Positions 6,962-12,034 of a DNA stretch of 13,627 nt are shown here, one piece after another. Numbering within the stretch: the first letter of the stretch is position 1; every line of letters starts with the position of its first letter. Origin of the DNA: Leptospiraceae bacterium. GTDB taxonomy: Bacteria > Spirochaetota > Leptospiria > Turneriellales > Turneriellaceae. The stretch lies in assembly GCA_016788945.1 (NCBI GenBank), contig JAEUSA010000441.1, positions 1 to 13,627 on the forward strand, read 5' to 3'. The position numbers were made by a program, and so were the translations under genes. The notes beneath the pieces were generated by a model. That model searched no databases. It was not told the origin of the DNA and was given only the letters and a program-made list of their open reading frames with translations.

Positions 6962-8028
6962 GCGAGGAAACAGCAACACCGAAGACGCGCATTCTCCTTG
7001 TCGAAAGCGACAAGCACGAAGCAGATCTCATCAAACCACTGCTGCCCGCGGCGGATTGCGAACTGACAACGGTCAATGACCTCATTGCTGCGTTACAAAA
7101 GGCCAACGAAATCAAACCCGATTTTGTTTTTGTATCTGGGGAGTATGTCAGCAAGGCCGACAGCCTTGATGAATTAAAGCGCGCCAGCCACATGTTTGGT
7201 GCGAGTTTTGTACTCTTAAGCGGTGGTTCTGCGGCGGTAGATGCGCAGCAATACGATGACGTCGTGCGCACCGATCAGGACAAAACAGAAATTTCACATC
7301 GGCTCGGCAACCTGCTCGAGCTGAAGCGCGCAAAGTTAGAACTCGATTGGATGAAACAGCGGTTGCGCAACGAGCGCCGCCTTTTGACAAAGTATTTCTC
7401 TGAAGACATCGTTGAAGGCATTCTTCAAGATGAACACGCCAATAGCCTCAGCGGTCGCCATCAAGAAGCGACGATTATGTTTTTTGACGTGCGGCGCTCA
7501 ACGACAATTGCGGAAAATCTTGAGCCACTCGTCTTTGCTGAGTTTCTCAGTGAATTTTTTACGGACATCATGGATCTCGTGTATGGAAATCATGGTTCGG
7601 TGAATAAGCTTTTGGGCGATGGCATCATGTCAACCTTCGGCTGCCCCGTGCCGACGGAAAACGACGTTCTCAACGCTGCGAAATGCGCGCTGCAAATACG
7701 CAATCATCTGGCCACGTTTAACGATGTCAGACCCGACTATATTATCGAACCGATTAAAGTAGGTATGGGTATTGCTACGGGTAAAGTTTTTGCTGGCAAT
7801 ATCGGCTCGGTACGCCGCATGGAATACACGGTATTAGGTGACCCGGTAAACCTTGCGAGCCGCCTCGAATCGATGACCAAAGAAGCTAAAGTGGATATCC
7901 TCATTGATGGCAATACACGGCATCGGCTGGGAAACCTGATTAAGTGCCGCAAAGTCGAGCACCAAGGCGTGCGCGGCAAATTGCAGGAAATCGAGATCTA
8001 CTCTTTAGACGAACTACTGCTGCGTTGA
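6958..8028 (+). CDS. Class III adenylate cyclase with degenerate receiver domain
   Basis: 356 aa from GTG 6958, inside a GTGA overlap with the kinase stop. Residues 10-120 form a receiver-like fold (RILLVESD, then K-P-D-F-V-F-V-S), but the phospho-acceptor position is Ser60 instead of Asp. A linker helix (about 120-145, LELKRAKLELDWMKQRLRNERR) leads to a class III cyclase domain, about 168-352. Both metal Asp residues are present (Asp177 in FFDVRRST, Asp221 in LLGDG). The purine-selecting pair is Lys217 and Thr291, and the transition-state residues are Asn298 and Arg302 (VNLASR). Lys/Thr marks a class IIIb ATP cyclase, so the product should be cAMP. It is predicted cytosolic and a homodimer. 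Operon position makes it the likely output of the Cache kinase, but not through ordinary Asp phosphorylation. A strong hairpin follows at 8033-8060. Confidence 0.9.
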   Translation: MSEETATPKTRILLVESDKHEADLIKPLLPAADCELTTVNDLIAALQKANEIKPDFVFVSGEYVSKADSLDELKRASHMFGASFVLLSGGSAAVDAQQYDDVVRTDQDKTEISHRLGNLLELKRAKLELDWMKQRLRNERRLLTKYFSEDIVEGILQDEHANSLSGRHQEATIMFFDVRRSTTIAENLEPLVFAEFLSEFFTDIMDLVYGNHGSVNKLLGDGIMSTFGCPVPTENDVLNAAKCALQIRNHLATFNDVRPDYIIEPIKVGMGIATGKVFAGNIGSVRRMEYTVLGDPVNLASRLESMTKEAKVDILIDGNTRHRLGNLIKCRKVEHQGVRGKLQEIEIYSLDELLLR

Positions 8029-8032
8029 TATT

Positions 8033-8074
8033 TGGCGGCGGGGCTTGCGCCCGGCCGCCATTCAGATTATTTCT
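8033..8074 (+). terminator. Rho-independent terminator of the cupredoxin-kinase-cyclase operon
   Basis: TGGCGGC (8033-8039) pairs with GCCGCCA (8054-8060), and GGGC (8041-8044) pairs with GCCC (8049-8052), with one G/G mismatch between the stems and a TTGC loop. It is followed by TTCAGATTATTTCTT. It starts 4 nt after the cyclase stop and lies between two convergent genes, so it may serve the YceI gene on the other strand too. Confidence 0.6.
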
Positions 8075-8672
8075 TAATCTTCAGATCGAGAGTGAGATTA
8101 ATCGTGTCGTTGATGAGGTTATCAGGCATACCTGGATAAACGATACCCCACTTTGTGCGGTCGATATTGAAACTTGTTTTGGCGCTTCTCGGTGCTTCTT
8201 TTTCGAATACCACGTCTGCTTCAAAGCTAATACCGTATGGTTTGCCTTTCAGCGTCAGGTTGCCGTTAATGGTTTTTCCTGAAACACTTGTGATTTCAAA
8301 AATTCCTTCAGGAAATTGTTCGACATCGAAAAAGTCAGGGCTTTTGAGGTGCTTCACAAGCTTTGCGTGATTTTCGCCCGTCAGGTCTTTATCATCAATT
8401 GTTTTCATGTCGGCGATAAATTTGCCAGCGACTATTGCACCGTTTTTAACGAACACGGAACCCGATTTGAGTGCAATCGTGCCGTTGTGTTTGCCGATTT
8501 TTTTAGTGCCGATCCATGCGACTGAACTTTTGGCGACATCGATCTGGTATTCTTTACCTTCAGCTTTGGCTACCGGAGCCGTCGCAGCGGCTTCTGCCTT
8601 TTGCGCGACTGGGGGTTTTTCGCACGCAATGAGCAAAGCTCCGCCCGCGATGATCAATAAAAGATTTTTCAT
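8067..8672 (-). CDS. YceI-family lipid-binding lipoprotein
   Basis: 201 aa. A lipobox (L14-I-A-C17) follows a short hydrophobic stretch, so the mature protein should be lipid-anchored at Cys17 in the envelope. An Ala/Pro/Lys-rich linker (about 18-40) leads to a YceI lipocalin-like beta-barrel. Typical blocks are Y-Q-I-D-V-A-K-S-S-V-A-W near the start, SPDFFDVEQFPEGIFEITSV in the middle and the closing D-T-I-N-L-T-L-D-L-K-I. YceI proteins bind isoprenoid or quinone-like lipids in the periplasm; the ligand here is unknown. ATG 8672 has GAGG on the minus strand about 6 nt upstream. It is monocistronic, sharing its strand with the heme-barrel gene at 8861-9427 but with 188 bp and a hairpin between them. 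A promoter candidate lies at 8793-8821. Confidence 0.88.
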   Translation of the reverse strand: MKNLLLIIAGGALLIACEKPPVAQKAEAAATAPVAKAEGKEYQIDVAKSSVAWIGTKKIGKHNGTIALKSGSVFVKNGAIVAGKFIADMKTIDDKDLTGENHAKLVKHLKSPDFFDVEQFPEGIFEITSVSGKTINGNLTLKGKPYGISFEADVVFEKEAPRSAKTSFNIDRTKWGIVYPGMPDNLINDTINLTLDLKIKK

Positions 8673-8693
8673 TCGTTACCTCGTAAAATTTAA

Positions 8694-8709
8694 TGCCGTT
8701 TTAGCGGCA
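8694..8709. repeat. Short inverted repeat upstream of YceI gene
   Basis: TGCCG (8694-8698) and CGGCA (8705-8709) flank TTTTAG and lie 21-37 bp before the YceI start. It could be an operator half-site pair or a leader hairpin. With only 5-bp arms it may be chance. Confidence 0.25.
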
Positions 8710-8792
8710 AAACAGGGCTGTCATGAGTCTTTGCATTAGTTGCGGAGTTCAGAAGAACCTATTCGGTCTTGCATCCACACATAAAACCAAGA

Positions 8793-8821
8793 TTCATAAT
8801 CTGAACCTGCTTCGAATTCAA
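8793..8821 (-). promoter_or_regulatory. Candidate sigma70-type promoter for the YceI gene
   Basis: On the minus strand a TTGAAT -35-like element (8821-8816) is followed, after a 17-bp spacer, by TATGAA (8798-8793) as the -10. Each matches the consensus at four of six bases. The predicted transcript would have a leader of about 110 nt that contains the TGCCG/CGGCA dyad at 8694-8709. This is pattern matching only. Confidence 0.35.
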
Positions 8822-8829
8822 TCTACAAT

Positions 8830-8846
8830 GGCGCGCCATGCGCGCC
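8830..8846 (-). terminator. GC-only hairpin after the heme-barrel gene
   Basis: GGCGCGC (8830-8836) pairs perfectly with GCGCGCC (8840-8846) around a CAT loop, 14 nt after the stop of the 8861-9427 gene on the minus strand. The following minus-strand sequence, ATTGTAGATTG, is AT-rich but has no continuous U-run. It is a probable terminator or transcript-end stabiliser. Confidence 0.45.
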
Positions 8847-8860
8847 CACAAAATAGATGA

Positions 8861-9427
8861 CTACCGCTTGCGCGAGAGTGTGTTGATATCGGTATGCATG
8901 AAGTCGCGCCCATAGATATACAGACCCGTTTTCATGGTATACTGCAGGCTATTGCCATCGACGGTAACATCCATTTCAAAATTACGCGTCGATGCCTTCG
9001 CGGCCATGAACGTCGATTCGAGAATGCCGTAATTCTTGTCTGGTGCGCTTGCCCGCACATTGATAAGCTGGGCGCTTCCTTTGGACTGCGCTTTGCCGCG
9101 GGCGAGCACCGCTACGGCGCGGGGTATAAGCAGCGAATAGAGCACATCTTGTGTGGATTTATCCCAGTACCAATATCCTGTCTGGTGATGAAAGACGTCA
9201 CCGGTTGAGATGCGGCTGACAACCTGCTTGTATGCCAGCACCGCAAGCGTTTGTTCACTCGCATTGGTGGCTGTACCGAGACCTTCAATCGTTATCGTTT
9301 CAAAGTACGGGGATTTTTCTTCGCCCGTCTTTTCGGGCGCGATGTCGAGGCCTTTATCGCCTTCCCAAATACCGATTAGGTTTGCCAGCGGGCCATAGAG
9401 TTCTTTGTCTTCGTTGCTTATGCTCAT
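8861..9427 (-). CDS. Heme-binding beta-barrel protein (nitrobindin/FABP-like, DUF1794 type)
   Basis: 188 aa with no signal peptide, so probably cytosolic. Near the N-terminus, LIGIWEGDKGLD is the G-x-W-x-G-x-x-G signature of nitrobindin/THAP4-like ten-stranded barrels. The FHHQTGYWYWD segment, the S-L-L-I-P-R-A-V strand, the FEMDVTVDGNSLQYTM strand pair and the closing YGRDFMHTDINTL fit the rest of the barrel. Known members bind ferric heme and react with NO or peroxynitrite; heme binding here is inferred from family and the ligand His is not certain. ATG 9427 has no clear Shine-Dalgarno (upstream TTGACCT). It diverges from the cheY-like gene with a 148-bp gap and seems monocistronic, with a GC hairpin after its stop. 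Confidence 0.75.
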   Translation of the reverse strand: MSISNEDKELYGPLANLIGIWEGDKGLDIAPEKTGEEKSPYFETITIEGLGTATNASEQTLAVLAYKQVVSRISTGDVFHHQTGYWYWDKSTQDVLYSLLIPRAVAVLARGKAQSKGSAQLINVRASAPDKNYGILESTFMAAKASTRNFEMDVTVDGNSLQYTMKTGLYIYGRDFMHTDINTLSRKR

Positions 9428-9547
9428 AGGTCAAGCTACACGTCAAAACCGCAGTGGCAACCAATACGCATGCCCGTGTTATGGCCTTGAAGCCTTACGT
9501 ACCGTCATCGTGAATAGTGGCATTGCTGTAGCTGAAAAACGGGTGAC

Positions 9548-9568
9548 AAGCCGGTCGCGGCTTCAAGG
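9548..9568 (+). promoter_or_regulatory. Leader hairpin abutting the RBS of the cheY-like gene
   Basis: AAGCCG (9548-9553) and CGGCTT (9558-9563) form a perfect 6-bp stem with a GTCG tetraloop. It ends one base before the Shine-Dalgarno AAGG (9565-9568), which is 7 nt from ATG 9576. It could tune translation or shield the leader. The rest of the 9428-9575 gap shows no convincing promoter. Confidence 0.3.
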
Positions 9569-9575
9569 TAAACCT

Positions 9576-9935
9576 ATGAAATTGATGATTGTTGATGATT
9601 CGAGTATTATGCGTAAGGCGATTGAAAAATATCTGACAGGCGCTGGTATTGAAATCGTGGGTACCGCAGGCGACGGTAAGCAGGCGATCGAGCTATTCAA
9701 GAGCACGATGCCCGACGTCGTGACACTCGACATCACAATGCCTGAAATGGATGGGTTACAGTGTCTCGAAGAACTGCTCAAGATTAAACCCGACGTCAAG
9801 GTTATGGTTGTTTCTGCACTCAAAGACGAATCGACTGCGCTGGAAGCACTCAAAAAAGGTGCGCGCAGCTTTTTAGGCAAGCCATTCACACCCGAAAGCA
9901 TCAAAGAAGCATTTGACCAAGTCGTGGCGGATTAA
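9576..9935 (+). CDS. cheY: CheY-like stand-alone response regulator receiver
   Basis: 119 aa, a single receiver domain with all key residues: Asp7 and Asp8 (VDDSS), phospho-acceptor Asp52 in TLDITMPEMDG, Ser80 at the switch position and Lys102 in GKPF. There is no output domain. ATG 9576 is chosen over the open frame that runs back to 9405 because it has an AAGG Shine-Dalgarno at 9565-9568 and the receiver begins there; the extension would overlap the divergent heme-barrel gene. A CheX gene follows after 31 bp and a second CheX directly after that, so the operon pairs a receiver with its likely phosphatases. It may be phosphorylated by a CheA elsewhere or by the CheA-like kinase at 4373-6961. 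CheY as a symbol reflects the family; a flagellar role is not proven. Confidence 0.9.
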   Translation: MKLMIVDDSSIMRKAIEKYLTGAGIEIVGTAGDGKQAIELFKSTMPDVVTLDITMPEMDGLQCLEELLKIKPDVKVMVVSALKDESTALEALKKGARSFLGKPFTPESIKEAFDQVVAD

Positions 9936-9966
9936 TTTTGTCGCGCGCTATACTTGAGGCTGACCA

Positions 9967-10413
9967 ATGAAAGAAGACGAAATTCAGGTATTCATACGCG
10001 GCACAATCAGCTATTTTGAAGAAGTCACCGGGGTTAAGGCCGAGCTTGATATTCCTTATACCAAAGGCAGCGAACAGGTTTTGCTCGATTATTCGGGTCA
10101 CATCGGTATTTCGGGCAGTCGCAAAGGCGGTCTTTACATTACCTGTTCACGTCCGATGCTCGAAGAGATTACCCGTAAGATTTTGCTGACCGAAGAGGTT
10201 GACGATCAGTCGGTTTTCGACATGATCGGCGAGATCGCCAATACAATCGCCGGTAATGCCCGCACTTCGTTTGGCGCCGAGTTTAATATTTCCGTCCCTA
10301 CAATTTTTAAAGGTAAACCCAATAATTTCCGCATTGTACTGAGAACGCCCGTTGTGGTGCTGCCGATCAACTGGAAGGGCCATCAGGCCTACCTGGTAGT
10401 GGGAATCGATTAG
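9967..10413 (+). CDS. cheX: CheX-like chemotaxis phosphatase, copy 1
   Basis: 148 aa. CheX dephosphorylates phospho-CheY and is the usual CheY phosphatase in spirochaetes. The catalytic E-x-x-N motif is present as Glu89-Ile-Ala-Asn92 in IGEIANTIAGNART, along with the conserved LDYSGHIGISGSRKGG block. Only one E-x-x-N site is seen, as in CheX and unlike the two of CheC. ATG 9967 has GAGG at 9956-9959, 7 nt away. It lies 31 bp after the cheY-like gene. Its stop shares one base with the GTG of copy 2 (TAGTG at 10411-10415), so the three genes form one operon. Confidence 0.88.
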   Translation: MKEDEIQVFIRGTISYFEEVTGVKAELDIPYTKGSEQVLLDYSGHIGISGSRKGGLYITCSRPMLEEITRKILLTEEVDDQSVFDMIGEIANTIAGNARTSFGAEFNISVPTIFKGKPNNFRIVLRTPVVVLPINWKGHQAYLVVGID

Positions 10414-10874
10414 TGAAAATAAAAACAGAAGATGTCAGCGCATTGCTGGAATGCATAGCGCAGTATTTTACCTCGATCAAAGCCGAAAAACCCGAATTCG
10501 GGGTACCGTATAACCTTGATGCCAAAGCGCACAATCACCCGCTGTTTGATTATTCGGGCCATATCGGTATTTCGGGCAGCCACAAAGGTGGTATGGTTAT
10601 TACCTGCGCTAAAGCAATGGTGAAAGAAATACTGCACATTGTTCTCGGCAGTGAAGGAAATAGCGAAGACGAATTAGTACCGATGATTGCCGAAATGGCG
10701 AATACCATTGCCGGCAATGCGCGCACGCACTTCGGCAGTGGTTTTGATATCTCAGTACCGAGTGTTGTCGTGGGACAGCCCGATGAATTCAAATTTCTGC
10801 TCGCTGAGCCGACCCTCGTGATTCCGCTTACGTGGAAGGGTTATTCGGCCAACGTGATTATCGGACTTACATAA
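10413..10874 (+). CDS. CheX-like chemotaxis phosphatase, copy 2
   Basis: 153 aa from GTG 10413, in the TAGTG junction with copy 1, which implies coupled translation. The catalytic pair is intact: Glu94 and Asn97 in AEMANTIAGNART. The block DYSGHIGISGSHKGG repeats that of copy 1, and the C-terminal VIPLTWKGYSANVIIGL aligns with VLPINWKGHQAYLVVGI. The flanking parts differ a good deal (N-terminus, helix 65-90), so the copies are diverged paralogues, both probably active. They might act as a heterodimer or on different receivers. A long hairpin (10878-10939) follows. Confidence 0.88.
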   Translation: MKIKTEDVSALLECIAQYFTSIKAEKPEFGVPYNLDAKAHNHPLFDYSGHIGISGSHKGGMVITCAKAMVKEILHIVLGSEGNSEDELVPMIAEMANTIAGNARTHFGSGFDISVPSVVVGQPDEFKFLLAEPTLVIPLTWKGYSANVIIGLT

Positions 10875-10940
10875 AAAAAGGGATAAGTTCGGCTTTTCCG
10901 TTGCGCGGAGCAAACGGGAAAACAGAAACCTTATCCCTTA
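10873..10940 (-). terminator. Long nested-hairpin terminator of the phasin-like gene (bidirectional)
   Basis: On the minus strand, beginning 8 nt after the phasin-like stop, AAGGGATAAG (10939-10930) pairs with CTTATCCCTT (10887-10878) as a 10-bp outer stem, followed at once by a seven-T run. Inside it is a second stem of about 11 bp with two single-base bulges, GTTTTCCCGTTTGC against GCAACGGAAAAGC, closing a TCCGC loop. This is the strongest terminator in the window on the minus strand. It starts 3 nt after the stop of CheX copy 2 and so may also end that operon. Confidence 0.8.
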
Positions 10941-10947
10941 GATCTGC

Positions 10948-11268
10948 TTAAGCTGCCTGTTTGTTGATTGGCAGTTTAGCGGTGAGTTCACCGGCTTTCG
11001 CCTGCAGGTCTGCCAGAGCTTTTTGAGCTTTTGCTGACAGATCTGTGTATTGAGCCTTCACCTGATCGACGAGAGTAGAAACACGCTTCGAAGCGTCTGT
11101 TACTGCGCTGCGAATTTTTACGGCATTTTCGCTCTGAACGGATTCACCGTTGGCGATCAGCGCGTTGATTTCGGTTTCGAGGTTCTTGAGCAGGGTTTCT
11201 GCGCCAGCGCGCGCTGATTCAAAAGCACCGATTCCGAAGCTTACTACTTTGTTAACGTTTTGTTCCAT
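10948..11268 (-). CDS. Phasin-like small helical protein
   Basis: 106 aa, no signal peptide, almost wholly predicted amphipathic helix (from about 16 to 95, rich in Ala, Lys, Glu, Val), with an Ala/Lys-rich C-terminus (ELTAKLPINKQAA). This resembles PhaI/phasin-family proteins that coat polyhydroxyalkanoate granules, and similar short coiled-coil proteins in spirochaetes; the resemblance is compositional and no PHA synthase is in the window. ATG 11268 has a strong AGGAG Shine-Dalgarno about 6 nt upstream, and a long terminator follows, both suggesting high expression. A near-perfect dyad (11290-11320) lies in its leader or promoter. PAP2 is the next gene upstream on the same strand, 124 bp away. 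Confidence 0.65.
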   Translation of the reverse strand: MEQNVNKVVSFGIGAFESARAGAETLLKNLETEINALIANGESVQSENAVKIRSAVTDASKRVSTLVDQVKAQYTDLSAKAQKALADLQAKAGELTAKLPINKQAA

Positions 11269-11289
11269 CTTTGGCTCCTTTTTGGTCTC

Positions 11290-11320
11290 GACTAGCTATG
11301 CGTGAGGCAGATAGTTAGTC
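11290..11320. promoter_or_regulatory. Extended dyad upstream of the phasin-like gene
   Basis: GACTAGCTAT (11290-11299) and ATAGTTAGTC (11311-11320) form a 10-bp inverted repeat with 9 complementary positions (one G/T) around an 11-bp spacer. It lies 22-52 bp upstream of the start codon. The arm spacing of about two helical turns fits a dimeric repressor operator, and a leader hairpin is the alternative. No clear -35/-10 pair is seen around it. Confidence 0.45.
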
Positions 11321-11329
11321 GGCTTTCAC

Positions 11330-11377
11330 TGCTCTTGCGGAGCAATGCACCTATGCACACTTTTTGTGCGCTGCACA
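11330..11377. repeat. Cluster of hairpins and TGCAC repeats downstream of PAP2
   Basis: TGCTC/GAGCA (11330-11334/11340-11344) forms one stem. GCACA at 11355-11359, TGTGC at 11365-11369 and GCACA at 11373-11377 can form two mutually exclusive stems. TGCAC occurs at 11346, 11354 and 11372. On the minus strand this lies just after the PAP2 stop, but no U-run follows, so it is not a standard terminator. Confidence 0.3.
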
Positions 11378-11392
11378 TGGTGTAAAGCACAA

Positions 11393-11929
11393 TCAGGAGA
11401 AATTTCGGGAAAATCGCCAAAAAATTCGTGAAATCACGTACCCGATGAGCCATCCGCCTATAACATCAAGTGGATAATGGTAGTTGGCCAGAACTCTCGA
11501 AGCACCGATGACTAACGGAATGGGCAAATACCATAACAACGATTTGCCGAACCAGCGTGACAGGAACACAGCCAAAGCCATCGTGTTGACCGCGTGCGCT
11601 GAGGGAAAACATAGTGCTTTAGGGTCGACGTAGATGAGCCATTCGACTGCTGGCCGTGGCCGCGCAACCCATTGTTTGATCAGGTATGCCGAGCCTTCGC
11701 TGATGGCGAGCAGTAACGCTGCCAAAAGGACAAACCGAATAAAACGAGGGCTGTTCAGCCAATAGTACAGCAGCGAAAAAATAATTACCGGAACGGTATA
11801 CGTCCTCAGGTCGCCGATACGTTCGCTGAGCGCCGAAACCCACGGTGGATTAAAATGTAGGGTGAGCGCGGTGAAGATCTGTTTATCGAGTTCAATCAGG
11901 AACACAAAACAGCTGTGCGCGCCGGCCAC
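11393..11929 (-). CDS. PAP2-family membrane lipid phosphatase
   Basis: 178 aa. All three PAP2 phosphatase motifs are intact: K-x6-R-P (Lys85...Arg92-Pro93), P-S-A-H (109-112, catalytic His112) and S-R-x5-H-x3-D (Ser144-Arg145, nucleophile His151, Asp155). Hydrophobic segments at about 45-58, 65-84, 114-126, 133-143 and 156-170 place it in the inner membrane, with the active site facing the periplasm as in PgpB-type enzymes. The substrate is probably undecaprenyl diphosphate or another lipid phosphate and cannot be chosen from sequence. The start is uncertain: GTG 11929 gives an N-terminal MAGAHSCF with no Shine-Dalgarno; GTG 11905, just before FLIELDKQIF, fits the family's usual start. It diverges from the lipoamide dehydrogenase gene. 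Confidence 0.85.
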   Translation of the reverse strand: MAGAHSCFVFLIELDKQIFTALTLHFNPPWVSALSERIGDLRTYTVPVIIFSLLYYWLNSPRFIRFVLLAALLLAISEGSAYLIKQWVARPRPAVEWLIYVDPKALCFPSAHAVNTMALAVFLSRWFGKSLLWYLPIPLVIGASRVLANYHYPLDVIGGWLIGYVISRIFWRFSRNFS

Positions 11930-12018
11930 AGCGCGGCAAAAAGAAATTGCCCGCCGCTGCGCCTGTACCTGAATGCAGCATGGTCGTTGCCCTTAACATC
12001 CTTGTCAGCGCCGACCCC

Positions 12019-12034
12019 GGTGCATCCGTGCACC
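12019..12034 (+). promoter_or_regulatory. Hairpin directly before the dihydrolipoamide dehydrogenase start codon
   Basis: GGTGCA (12019-12024) and TGCACC (12029-12034) make a perfect 6-bp stem with a TCCG loop, ending at the base before ATG 12035 and occupying the place where a Shine-Dalgarno should be. No Shine-Dalgarno is seen. It could limit initiation, or the transcript may be leaderless. Confidence 0.35.

Noticed and set aside
6958..8028. Guanylate rather than adenylate cyclase
   Set aside because: Purine-selecting residues are Lys217/Thr291, the ATP-specific class IIIb pattern, not the Glu/Cys type of guanylate cyclases.
9405..9575. N-terminal extension of the cheY-like gene
   Set aside because: It overlaps the divergent heme-barrel gene, has no family match, and the proper Shine-Dalgarno and receiver start are at 9576.
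11346..11376. TGCAC repeats as a CRISPR-like array
   Set aside because: Units are only 5 bp with irregular spacing and no unique spacers.
11915..12034. 40-residue extension of dihydrolipoamide dehydrogenase
   Set aside because: No homology to the family, overlaps the PAP2 gene; the FAD motif begins seven residues after ATG 12035.
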